From Nostoc sp. JL34 (GTDB taxonomy: Bacteria; Cyanobacteriota; Cyanobacteriia; Cyanobacteriales; Nostocaceae): 32,847 nucleotides of DNA. Position 1 is the stretch's first letter; the number at the start of each line of letters is the position of its first letter. A model generated the notes under the pieces. It searched no databases. It saw only the letters and a program-made list of their open reading frames with translations, and had not been told where the DNA came from. A program made the position numbers and the translations under genes. Shown here piece by piece: positions 8,789 through 16,309 of the stretch. The stretch lies in the NCBI RefSeq assembly GCF_017114945.1, contig NZ_JABXKQ010000092.1, positions 1 through 32,847 on the forward strand, read 5' to 3'.

Positions 8789-10057
8789 ATGGCTTCAATC
8801 CCAAAAACAGATGTGGCTCAAGCAATTGCTGCCCTTTATCGAACTGAATGGGGGCGCATTGTCGCTATTCTGATTCGGCTGTTCGGAGATTTTGATATAG
8901 CTGAAGAAGCTGCACAGGCAGCATTTACAGCGGCAGTGAATCAGTGGGAAAGCGATGGTATTCCTAATCGTCCCCGTGCCTGGATTATCCGAACTGCCCG
9001 GTACAAGGCGATCGATCGCCTCCGACGACGCACGAAACTGACCGAAAAACTGGAGTGGTATGCGGCATCTGGCTTAATTCCATCCACTGAAGAACCAACC
9101 TATGACAGTGATGAAATTGGAGACGATCGCCTGCGATTAATCTTTACCTGCTGTCACCCGGCACTGGCAACGGAAACTCAAGTAGCGTTGACCCTCCGAA
9201 TGTTGGGTGGACTGGAAACCGACGAAATTGCCCGCGCCTTTCTTATACCGACTGCAACAATGGCACAGAGGTTAGTTCGTGCTAAACGCAAAATTCGAGA
9301 CGCAGGCATTCCTTACAAAGTACCTGAGACGACTGATCTCGCTCCCCGGATAGAGGCAGTCCTGACAGTCATCTATCTCATCTTCAACGAAGGCTATGCC
9401 GCAACCAAAGGAGATGCGATCGTGCGGGCTGACCTCTGCATCAAAGCGATTCGCTTGGGGCAACTGGTGCGGCAATTGCTGGCACCCCAACCCCCATCTG
9501 AAGTCACAGCACTGGTGGCGCTGATGTTATTGCACGATTCGCGGCGCAATGCGCGTCTAGATGAGGCAGGCGATTTGATTTTGCTAGAAGATCAGGATCG
9601 CAGTCGTTGGAACCATCTACAGATTGCTGAGGCGTTACCTCTGGTAGAGGAAGCGTTGCTCTTTGGAACCGGAGTGTATGCCCTGCAAGCGGCGATCGCA
9701 GCCCTCCATTGTCAGGCAACCCGCGCCGAAGAAACAGACTGGGCGCAGATCGTGCGGCTCTATGAGGTGTTGGAACGCTTGCAGCCCTCACCCATTGTTA
9801 CCTTGAACCGAGCAGTGGCGATCGCAATGGCAGATAGTCCTCAAGCCGCATTTGGACTGATTGATAGCCTTGCTCCAGAACTGGACAGCTATCATCTCTT
9901 TCATGCCACCCGTGCAGATTTATTCCGGCGTGTTGGAGCATTAGAGGAAGCGACCCAGAGCTATACACGGGCACTAGAATTAGTGACAAATGACAGTGAG
10001 CGTCGTTTTCTGGAACGTCGGTTGCGCGAAGTTCAACCTAACATTCAGTCCGGCTAA
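8789..10057 (+). CDS. ECF-type RNA polymerase sigma factor, ECF42 group, with TPR-like C-terminal extension
   Basis: 422 residues, twice the size of a plain ECF sigma factor. Region 2 (about 10-80) has FGDFDIAEEAAQAAFTAAV and RPRAWIIRTARYKAIDRLRR. Region 4 (about 115-165) has LALTLRMLGGLETDEIARAF-like sequence followed by MAQRLVRAKRKIRDA, the DNA-reading helix-turn-helix. From about 185 comes the extension typical of this group (YLIFNEGYAAT, then RADLCIKAIRLGQLV) and helical TPR-like repeats to the end. ECF42 factors lack an anti-sigma factor, and the extension is thought to control activity. The divergent DGPF gene carries two matching promoters; I find no such promoter on the plus strand before this gene, so it may not be self-activated. 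ATG 8789 gives the family-like N terminus. Confidence 0.93.
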   Translation: MASIPKTDVAQAIAALYRTEWGRIVAILIRLFGDFDIAEEAAQAAFTAAVNQWESDGIPNRPRAWIIRTARYKAIDRLRRRTKLTEKLEWYAASGLIPSTEEPTYDSDEIGDDRLRLIFTCCHPALATETQVALTLRMLGGLETDEIARAFLIPTATMAQRLVRAKRKIRDAGIPYKVPETTDLAPRIEAVLTVIYLIFNEGYAATKGDAIVRADLCIKAIRLGQLVRQLLAPQPPSEVTALVALMLLHDSRRNARLDEAGDLILLEDQDRSRWNHLQIAEALPLVEEALLFGTGVYALQAAIAALHCQATRAEETDWAQIVRLYEVLERLQPSPIVTLNRAVAIAMADSPQAAFGLIDSLAPELDSYHLFHATRADLFRRVGALEEATQSYTRALELVTNDSERRFLERRLREVQPNIQSG

Positions 10058-10186
10058 GGGTTTACAACAGTTTAAAGCGCCAGGCATCCATGATGCCGTT
10101 GAAAAAGAAATGAAAAATCTTCTAACAGGGTGAACTTGTAACTTAACAAAAGGCAAAAGAAGACAAGTCGGCTTAGTACTTTAGTA

Positions 10187-10196
10187 CTGTTATAAT
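10187..10196 (+). promoter_or_regulatory. Possible extended -10 promoter for the broken VOC gene
   Basis: CTGTTATAAT at 10187-10196 combines TGn with a perfect TATAAT box, 95 bases before ATG 10291. No good -35 is present. The hexamer AGTACT occurs twice just upstream (10175-10180 and 10183-10188). Confidence 0.35.
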
Positions 10197-10290
10197 CCAA
10201 TCGTTTCATCAAGTTGTGTTAGGGTGCAGCAAATCACCGATCGGCTCTCTGGCACATCCACATCCACCTCAACTGATAGAGGATTCCGAC

Positions 10291-10716
10291 ATGGATAACA
10301 ATCCCAGCATTCTCTCACACGTTTCGATTGGTACTAATGATTTTGAACGAGCGATCGCCTTCTATGATGCTGTGTTGCCAACATTGGGCTGTAAGCGATT
10401 TATGGAGCATCCGGGGGCGATCGCCTATGGCAAACAGTATCCCGAATTTTAGGTGGGAACTCCCTTCGACGGGCAACCTGCAACGGTTGGCAATGGAACT
10501 CACATTGGTTTTATTGCTCCTACAAAAGAAGCAGTTCACGCCTTCTATGAGGCAGCATTAGCGGCAGGAGGCAAAGACGATGGTGCCCCCGGTGGCAGAC
10601 CCGACTATAGTGAGCCGTATTACGGCTGCTTTGTGCGCGATCCAGATGGACACAAAATAGAAGCCGCCTTCTGGGATGAGCAGCTTGAGCAGCAACTCAA
10701 CCAGAACAATGCTTGA
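10291..10716 (+). pseudogene. VOC-family (glyoxalase/bleomycin-resistance-like) gene with an internal amber stop
   Basis: MDNNPSILSHVSIGTNDFER begins a typical VOC first module, and the frame continues to DPDGHKIEAAFWDE and a stop at 10714-10716, about 141 residues in all. TAG at 10450-10452 interrupts it between YGKQYPEF and VGTPFDGQPA. Relatives normally have tryptophan there, so one TGG to TAG change explains the break. Both sides of the stop remain in the same frame and well conserved, so the lesion is recent. Translation gives a 53-residue stub. Its position next to the sigma gene, among other VOC genes, suggests it was part of the same regulon. Confidence 0.85.
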
Positions 10717-10724
10717 CCAGAGAG

Positions 10725-10944
10725 TCACAAACCCTGCTCTTAAGAGACAGGGCTTGTAAGAGAAAGACTAACCATCCTTTCGATACAAGACTAAAAAAGT
10801 GTCTAGCTTACAGGCGTTAAAGCCTAAACTGAATTGCCTGGGCGTGGTAGCCCACCAAACGTTAAAAATGCTTCCCAAGTTTTTAACCTCTTAGGCAGCC
10901 AGTAGCGATGGGATATACACACCTAGTAATAGGATTTATCGTAA
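10725..10944 (+). ncRNA. Candidate omega RNA of the IsrB element
   Basis: In IscB/IsrB elements the guide RNA is encoded directly before the nuclease gene. Here the 220 bases before ATG 10945 are non-coding and rich in short stems: CCCTG/CAGGG around 10733-10753, GGCGTTAAAGCC at about 10813, and GGGCGTGGTAGCCC at about 10841. The guide would lie at the 5' end, just outside the element. I cannot fold it here; the exact 5' end is a guess. Confidence 0.4.
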
Positions 10945-12014
10945 ATGTTTGTACCAGTAGTTGACCAAAATAACCGCCCTCTGATGCCAACGACACCTAG
11001 TAGAGCCAAGCGTTGGATGAAATCAGGTAAGGCTACACCATTCTTTAAAAAGGGAGTATTCTGTGTCCGATTAAATCAAGAGCCAAGTAATAGAAATACT
11101 CAGCCAATTGCCGTTGGAATTGACCGAATGGCAGTAAGCGTGAGGGATTTACTCTTAAATCTAAGATGCATACATATCTAAATATCCAAACTCATGCCGT
11201 TGATTGGGTAAAAGACCATGTGGAAGTTCGCCGTAATATGCGACGTGCTAGGCGATTTCGTAATACCCCTTGCCGACAAAATCGCAAGAATCAACTTGTA
11301 AACAAACAAAAATTACCACCATCGACTAAAGCTAGGTGGCAATGGAAGTTGCGTATTTGCAAGTGGTTAACATTAATATTTCCAATCTCAACTTTTGTGG
11401 TTGAGGATATCAAAGCTAAAACGTGGAAAAATGGACGTAAGTGGAACGTAATGTTTAGCCCTTTAGAAGTTGGGAAAAAGTGGTTCTACTCAGAACTTAA
11501 AAGGCTTGCCAACCTGGAAACTCGCACAGGGAACCACACTTACGAGATGCGTCAAAGTTTAGGGTTGAAAAAGTCTAAAAATAAATTGTCCAATAGCTTT
11601 TCTGCCCACTGCGTTGATTCATGGGTTCTAGCTAACTGGTTTGTTGGTGGGCATATCAAGCCCGAAAATACAGCATTATTTGAGGTAGTGCCATTAGAAT
11701 TTCATCGTCGCCAGCTTCACCGATTGCAACACTCTACTGGGCATATCCGCTCTAGGTATGGTAGAACGATTAGTGCGGGATTTAAACGCGGCTCAATAAT
11801 CAAGCATCCAAAATTTGGATTTTGTTATGTCGGTGGCTGGCAGGAATCTCCAACTAAAAAAAATCCAGGCAGAAAAACAATCAGCTTACATTGCCTAAAT
11901 ACTGGCAAACGATTAACACAGAATGCATTACCAAATGAGTGTAATTTCAAAGGATATTCTTCCTGGAGAGCCACAGCAGTTAAAACTGCCGTTGAGCTTT
12001 CCGCCACTGTCTAA
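10945..12014 (+). pseudogene. isrB: IsrB-like RuvC nuclease (RRXRR-domain protein), frameshifted
   Basis: IsrB proteins are the HNH-less relatives of IscB, RNA-guided and about 350 residues long; this one is 356 codons. Residues 1-45 (FVPVVDQNNRPLMPTTPSRA onward) are the PLMP/RRXRR N-terminal domain. The arginine-rich bridge region VEVRRNMRRARRFRNTPCRQ follows. RuvC-II glutamate is in FVVEDIKA and RuvC-III in AHCVDSWVLANW; no HNH domain lies between them. At about 11124-11126 one base is missing inside the RuvC-I motif. Restoring it gives GIDPNGSKREGFTLKSKM, with the catalytic aspartate. As written, translation ends about 20 codons later, so no nuclease is made. The rest of the frame is clean, so the loss is recent. 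Confidence 0.85.
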
Positions 12015-12080
12015 AGCCAAGTGGTTTCCAGCCCTATCGGGGATTTTCTTATGACTCATTTTTAGAGGCAAGATAACACT

Positions 12081-12148
12081 ATGGAATTCCATCGAGGTCG
12101 CCTGATTGACCATGTTCATCTACGGGTTGCTGATGTTGCTGCCAGCAA
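12081..12148 (+). pseudogene. 5' remnant of a VOC-family gene
   Basis: ATG 12081, preceded by AGAGG, starts MEFHRGRLIDHVHLRVADVA followed by ASK. This is the opening of a VOC protein (usual continuation RFYxAVL). After the lysine the frame runs into unrelated sequence with a CGCACTTAGGTGCG palindrome and stops. Only about 23 family residues survive. Confidence 0.6.
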
Positions 12149-12272
12149 ATCGCACTTAGGTGCGGTTTGCTTAAGTAATCAACGATAATAAATGTACTCC
12201 CGGCTCCTGCTCATCGCCCCACTAATTCTGTTAAAATCGCGTCTTCCAGCACGTAAATTTTGAGGCAGTGCC

Positions 12273-12371
12273 ATGTGTGCAAAGGGATTTGGGCAATCTC
12301 AACCTACTAAAATCGATAAACTTATTGAATCTGCGGTGCGTTATTGCCACAAGCGACGCCCAGAAGCCTTA
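12273..12371 (+). pseudogene. N-terminal fragment of an unknown gene cut by an IS5 end
   Basis: ATG 12273 opens a frame beginning MCAKGFGQSQPTKIDKLIES, followed by AVRYCHKRRPEAL. It looks like real coding sequence but is cut at 12372, where the IS5-type end GAGGGTGTTTGAAAAG begins. I do not recognise the family. The segment 12149-12272 before it holds nothing else I can support. Confidence 0.45.
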
Positions 12372-12895
12372 GAGGGTGTTTGAAAAGTTTTGAGTGGTCA
12401 AATTTATGCCAATCGCCTCACCATGATCCGGATCATGGCAAGGTAGATAAAGGTCTCTGATGTTTCGGGCAATAATTCATAATCTCTGACCAATCGCCGA
12501 CACCCCATCAGCCAACCAAAAGTGCGCTCCACCACCCAACGTTTTTTGAGTCAGACAAAACCCTTGGTTTGCTCAGGTCGCAGAACCACTTGCACAATCC
12601 AACGGCAAAAGTCCATCACCCACTGCATGAACGGCTTACCATCAAAGCCGCCATCCACCCAAATGGTTGTCAAACGAGATACCTGCTGGTGAGATTGTTT
12701 GACTCGTTTAAGAACTTGTTTGCCCCCTTCACGCTCACCGACATTGGCAGACGTGACCAAGATCGGCTGTGACTTTCCCCAAGGTATCGACCGTCATAAA
12801 TCGCTTGCGTCATGCAAATTTTCTTACCTGCATCAAAGCCTACTTGTTGACTCACCGCCGCCCCACTTTTCTCCACCCAACAGAGTTTCACTTCT
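12372..12895 (-). pseudogene. Degenerate IS5-family transposase with one IS end
   Basis: The end GAGGGTGTTTGAAAAG lies at 12372-12387. The minus strand then encodes, up to stop 12404, the typical IS5 C-terminal end [20 protein letters not shown] and [13 protein letters not shown]. Upstream, LVTSANVGEREGGKQVL, TIWVDGGFDGKPF and QQVGFDAGKK can be found, but they need two frame changes and cross one in-frame TGA between QTKGFV and LKKRWV. The N-terminal third and the other end are missing. An identical 3' end occurs at 31989-32079. Confidence 0.85.
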
Positions 12896-13027
12896 TTTGA
12901 GCAAACTACAAATCAAGCCATTACACAACACCTTGAAAAGGCTAGTCCTAGATAATACATTAAATTCTTTTGATTCCTGATATCAAGCCTGATTGAGACG
13001 CTCTAAATCCTGAAACAATAACTCATC

Positions 13028-13930
13028 TTATTTGCAGTCAGAGCATTTTCGTTTTAGAAAGTTAATCATGACTCGCACTTTGTTTGGTAAATAGGTTTGA
13101 CTAGGGTATAAAAGCCATGCAGCTGTCTCGAAATCCGTCGCAGTCACATGATAATTTGGGAATAAGTCAATAAGCTTTCCCTGAGTGATATCTTCGTCAA
13201 TCAGCCAGTTGGCTAACAGTGCAGGCCCCATACCAGCAAGTGCGCAATCACGAAGTCCTAACGCATTTGATATCACTACATCACCTTCAATAGGTACTTC
13301 ATTGACTGTCCCATTATTGTCACGGAATAACCACCTTGATCGGAAGTTTGGTAAAGTGAAAAGTAGGCACTTATGGACTCGGAGATCGTCTGGAACGTGC
13401 AAGTACTTCTCACGCTCTAGATAGGCAGGGCTAACGCACACTCGATAGCGCGTGTTGAATAACTTTACGCAGATAACACCAATCTGAATGTTTGGCCCGA
13501 GACGGATCGCTAAATCCACGCGTTCAGATACTAAATCAAGATTTGTATCTGTTAGTAGTAGTTCAAGTTTGAGATCGGGAAATAAATCCCGAAATTCTGG
13601 GAGTAAGGGCACAAGGAATTTATGACCAAACGCTACTGAGGTCGTGACTCTCAAAGTACCGATAGGGCCAACACTGACTGCAAGGGCTTCGTCACGAGCG
13701 TGCTCTAGCTCATCTAACAAAGCATCAACACGACACAGGTAGAGATTTCCGGACTCTGTTAGGGTCAAGTGCCGTGTTGTTCGCTGGAATAAGCGTATGC
13801 CTAATTCTTCCTCAAGAGAGGCGACGACTCGCGATACAGATGAGGGATCTATGTTGTGGTCTCGGGCGACTGCTGCAAAACTGCCTCGGCGGGCAACTTC
13901 AATGAAAATACGTAAGTTTTCCAAATCCAT
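13028..13930 (-). CDS. LysR-type transcriptional regulator
   Basis: 300 residues. The winged helix-turn-helix occupies residues 1-60 (MDLENLRIFIEVARRGSFAA, DPSSVSRVVASLEEELGIRL, FQRTTRHLTLTESG), followed by the periplasmic-binding-protein-like effector domain from about 90 (GTLRVTTSVAFGHKFLVPLL). Members of this family bind T-N11-A sites and answer to a small inducer. The gene reads away from an intergenic region that is repeated intact before the dehydrogenase gene at 16310 (copy at 16155-16297), which shows the two were once direct divergent neighbours. The dehydrogenase, methyltransferase and transferase genes are therefore the likely targets. ATG 13930 is the family-like start. Confidence 0.95.
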   Translation of the reverse strand: MDLENLRIFIEVARRGSFAAVARDHNIDPSSVSRVVASLEEELGIRLFQRTTRHLTLTESGNLYLCRVDALLDELEHARDEALAVSVGPIGTLRVTTSVAFGHKFLVPLLPEFRDLFPDLKLELLLTDTNLDLVSERVDLAIRLGPNIQIGVICVKLFNTRYRVCVSPAYLEREKYLHVPDDLRVHKCLLFTLPNFRSRWLFRDNNGTVNEVPIEGDVVISNALGLRDCALAGMGPALLANWLIDEDITQGKLIDLFPNYHVTATDFETAAWLLYPSQTYLPNKVRVMINFLKRKCSDCK

Positions 13931-14027
13931 TCTTGTATATTATGCACGAGTGTGATGCAATAGCAACTATTGATACCATTTGATAGATAAAGTAAGCTGA
14001 TCCCCAAGGAAACAATCATGTCTCTAA
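13885..14027. repeat. Duplicated LysR promoter region, copy A
   Basis: 143 bp containing the first 15 codons of the LysR gene and the upstream control region. It matches 16155-16297 with three differences. A TGCAC/GTGATGCA near-palindrome at about 13942-13957 and the T-rich stretch around it are candidates for the regulator's binding site. The match ends at 14027, where a MITE-like element begins. Confidence 0.95.
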
Positions 14028-14220
14028 AAAGGTGTTTATAAATAAAAAATATGGCTTAGTCGCTATCGTCGTCATCGTCGTCTAAGTAAAGATTACGAAT
14101 ATTATCCTCCAACAAGCGAAACTATGATATACGCCGCTATGACGTATCTAATGTTACGTCGGTTAGCCCACAATCATCGTTGCTCAACTGCTTAAGATTA
14201 ATTTTATAAACACCCTCTTA
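14028..14220. mobile_element. MITE-like element or IS remnant
   Basis: GGTGTTTATAAA at 14031-14042 is mirrored by TTTATAAACACC at 14203-14214, close to both edges of about 190 bp without an intact gene. The ends resemble those of IS5-type elements (AGAGGGTGTTT). It separates the duplicated LysR control region from a truncated monooxygenase gene. Confidence 0.6.
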
Positions 14221-14225
14221 GAGGA

Positions 14226-14447
14226 GCATTGCCCATAGCCTTACAAGAGGCTGGTATAAATACATAGTTTGCAATTAGGTTAGGTTCAACAACATTTGGT
14301 ATTTTAGATACCTTTGCTGACGAGGGTGCACACCAAGCTCACTTGAGTGGCAAAATTGCAGAAGCCTTAATTTCTCAGGCAGATAAGCTTCTAGCTTCCC
14401 CTCCTGATATCAAACAAGTTGAGATCCTGGTATCAAAATTACCATAG
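14226..14447 (+). pseudogene. Antibiotic-biosynthesis-monooxygenase (ABM) domain gene, 5' truncated
   Basis: A 74-codon frame reads ALPIALQEAGINT, TAG (14265-14267), then FAIRLGSTTFGILDTFADEG and KIAEALISQADKLLASPP up to stop 14445-14447. The pattern matches the small ABM dimeric alpha-beta barrel proteins, where the position of the TAG is normally tryptophan (WFAIR). The N-terminal part is missing where the MITE-like element begins. Both the truncation and the nonsense codon show it is dead. Confidence 0.7.
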
Positions 14448-14528
14448 ATAGAGATTTGATCTCTATTACTAACAGATTCTTGTATATGTGTTCGTTTTGA
14501 AGTTGTAGTTGCATTTACAGGAGTGATT

Positions 14529-15635
14529 ATGTCCAGCATTACTTTGTTCGGTACAGATGGTGATGACGTATTCGTTCGCGTAATTACAGAAGTTAGAGAG
14601 CTGACTATCTTTGGGCTTGGGGGTAATGATTTAATTTTTGGAGGTGCCAGTAATGATCGGCTGGTTGGAGGAGATGGGGATGATGTTATTCCAGCTCGTG
14701 CCGGAGACGATACTCTGCTCGGTGGTAAGGGCGATGATCTCCTCGCTGCTCAAGATGGAAATGACTTCCTTGATGGTGGCGACGGGAACGATAACTTGAT
14801 TGGAGATAATGGTGACGATACGATCATCACTGGTGATGGTGTTAATACTGTTTTTGCCGGTAATGGTAGAGATGTTATCTTCACATCCGGTACACTGAAC
14901 ACAGTCGCAACAGAAGATGGCAATGACCTTGTGCAAGGTGGTGATGGAGTTGACCTTGCAGACGGTGGAAATGGTGATGATACCCTCTTCGGTGGTGGTG
15001 GTGATGATGCGATAGCTGGAGAGGGGGGGAACGATTTCGTCGATGGGGGACTCGGTAACGATATCTTGATTGGAGGAATTGGTAATGATCGGATTTTCGG
15101 ACGAATAGGAAACGACCAGATCTTCGGCAATGAAGGTAATGACTCTCTCGATGGAAACTCCGGGGATGACTTTATCGATGCTACTTCAGGAGACGATTCC
15201 TTAGCTGGTGGTTCGGGGAATGATACTCTTTTGGGGGGTCAGGGCAATGATAAGCTTAATGGAGGAAACGGGAATGATATTCTTACCGGGGTAGAAGCTA
15301 CTAATCCTGAGTTAGGTTTCGGTTCAGGTGAGTTAGACGTTCTCACTGGTGGTGCAGGTAGAGATGTTTTCGTTCTAGGAAACGAGCTTTCTGTCTTCTA
15401 CGATAGTAAAGGATTTAGAGACTATGCTCTTATCACTGACTTTTCCAAGAGGGTTGACTCAATCCAGCTTAGAGGGAATATCTCAGACTATCGTTTAGCT
15501 GATATAAATAAGGGTTCTGTTACCTCCGGTGCAGGAATATTTTTCGGTGACAATGAGTTGATTGCAGTTCTCAAAGATGTTTCCTCTTCAGCTTTAGATT
15601 TAGCGAAAGTTAGTCAGTTTACATTCGTTAGCTAG
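14529..15635 (+). CDS. RTX (hemolysin-type calcium-binding) repeat protein 1
   Basis: 368 residues, almost wholly glycine-aspartate nonapeptide repeats of the form GGxGxDxLx from about residue 25 to 265, e.g. GGDGDDVI, GGKGDDLL, GGNGDDTLFGG. Such repeats fold as a calcium-binding parallel beta-roll. The last hundred residues (GELDVLTGGAGRDVFVLGN, then DYALITDF, FDSIQL-like) form the cyanobacterial RTX C-terminal module that usually carries the type I secretion signal. No N-terminal signal peptide and no enzymatic domain are present. I choose ATG 14529 since AGGAG ends 5 bases before it. A paralogue lies at 30324-31514. It sits inside the duplicated LysR region, apart from any export gene. Confidence 0.9.
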   Translation: MSSITLFGTDGDDVFVRVITEVRELTIFGLGGNDLIFGGASNDRLVGGDGDDVIPARAGDDTLLGGKGDDLLAAQDGNDFLDGGDGNDNLIGDNGDDTIITGDGVNTVFAGNGRDVIFTSGTLNTVATEDGNDLVQGGDGVDLADGGNGDDTLFGGGGDDAIAGEGGNDFVDGGLGNDILIGGIGNDRIFGRIGNDQIFGNEGNDSLDGNSGDDFIDATSGDDSLAGGSGNDTLLGGQGNDKLNGGNGNDILTGVEATNPELGFGSGELDVLTGGAGRDVFVLGNELSVFYDSKGFRDYALITDFSKRVDSIQLRGNISDYRLADINKGSVTSGAGIFFGDNELIAVLKDVSSSALDLAKVSQFTFVS

Positions 15636-15747
15636 ATATGAAAGAAATGTTAGTGCTTTGTGAATTTTTTAGCTTAATCGGGCAGAAGCCCCACATTCTA
15701 TCCGTACTTAGATGAATATGGAATGAATGACCGGACGAAAACTGTGC

Positions 15748-15792
15748 GACCTTTGACCAACTCAAACCTACGATTTGAGTTGGTCAAAGGTC
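15748..15792. repeat. Perfect 19-bp inverted repeat (hairpin)
   Basis: GACCTTTGACCAACTCAAA (15748-15766) and its exact complement (15774-15792) enclose a 7-base loop. TCTCCGTTTTTG follows on the plus strand, so it could end the RTX transcript (stop at 15635). A perfect stem of this length is unusual for a plain terminator. Confidence 0.7.
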
Positions 15793-15806
15793 TCTCCGTT
15801 TTTGTC

Positions 15807-15872
15807 TATGTGGATATTGCCGAGGGTTTTGGTGCTTACAGCATCGGTGCAACGCTCAAATGGTCTCAATAC
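15807..15872 (+). pseudogene. Scrap of an O-methyltransferase gene (SAM-binding motif I)
   Basis: The plus strand encodes YVDIAEGFGAYSIGATLKWS, nearly the same as LLDIAGGSGAHSIGATLKWP of the intact methyltransferase (17357-18415), with close DNA similarity too. Nothing else of that gene is recognisable around it. It supports an older duplication of the regulator-dehydrogenase-methyltransferase block. A small GTAGCG/CGCTAC stem (15891-15918), a common cyanobacterial repeat type, follows. Confidence 0.7.
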
Positions 15873-15924
15873 TTTTCGGTTAAGAACGCGGTAGCGGGTC
15901 TTGTCTGCGACACGCTACGCGAAC

Positions 15925-16153
15925 AAGCGTCTGCTCATCCTCACACCACAACTAAACTTCTGCATCAGGATAGTTAGTTTGGATTTGTTCTACTTCTTTT
16001 GCTACTTTTTTTCCAGGCTTCTTGCTCAAAATAATCACTTTTTGTATGAGATGGGCGGCGTACTCTGAGTCTAAAAGTCATCTGCCTCAATATCTCCCAT
16101 CCCCTCTGTCGGCTAATATGAGTTCCTGTCGCCTCAGTTAGCCAATCTGCCAG
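15925..16153 (-). pseudogene. Internal fragment of an IS630-family transposase
   Basis: From 16153 downward the minus strand reads LADWLTEATGTHISRQRGWE, then FRLRVRRPSHTKSDYFEQEA, WKK. After a frame change in an A run it goes on KVAKEVEQIQTNYPDAEV, TAG, LWCEDEQT. This is the middle of an IS630 transposase up to its first catalytic aspartate. Both ends are missing, and it is a different element from the one at 1465-2593. It abuts the second LysR-promoter copy at 16155. Confidence 0.75.
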
Positions 16154-16154
16154 A

Positions 16155-16297
16155 CTCGGCGGGCAACTTCAATAAAAATACATAAGTTTTCCAAATCCAT
16201 TCTTGTATATTATGCACGAGTGTGATGCAATAGCAACTATTGATACCATTTGATAGATAAAGTAAGCTGATCCCCAAGAAAACAATCATGTCTCTAA
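16155..16297. repeat. Duplicated LysR promoter region, copy B
   Basis: Copy of 13885-14027 (three differences in 143 bp). It includes a dead 15-codon start of the LysR gene on the minus strand and leads directly into the dehydrogenase gene at 16310. It therefore still carries the dehydrogenase promoter and, by inference, the regulator's binding site. Confidence 0.95.
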
Positions 16298-16309
16298 GGA
16301 AATAATTAT

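Larger units (their letters stand above)
10725..12060 (+). mobile_element. IS200/IS605-superfamily IsrB element without its own tnpA
   Basis: The unit consists of the structured upstream region, the IsrB-type gene (10945-12014) and a right end with a small hairpin (CCCTATCGGGG at about 12033-12043). No Y1 transposase gene is present, so mobility would depend on one elsewhere. These elements make no target duplication, so the ends are approximate. It sits between a broken VOC gene and the 5' remnant of another VOC gene. Confidence 0.55.

Noticed and set aside
14750..15290. Tandem repeats in the RTX genes as a possible CRISPR or satellite array
   Set aside because: The repeat is a degenerate 27-base coding unit for the nonapeptide; there are no constant repeats with unique spacers.
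14529..15635. Minus-strand and second-frame proline/serine-rich open frames over both RTX genes
   Set aside because: They are by-products of the GGxGxD repeat DNA and have repetitive low-complexity composition.
10450..16000. Three in-frame TAG codons in conserved frames (VOC gene, ABM remnant, IS630 remnant), hinting at amber read-through
   Set aside because: TAG is the ordinary stop of intact genes here (dehydrogenase 16310, methyltransferase 17357, RTX 14529, VOC 7539), and two of the three cases lie in clearly truncated remnants.
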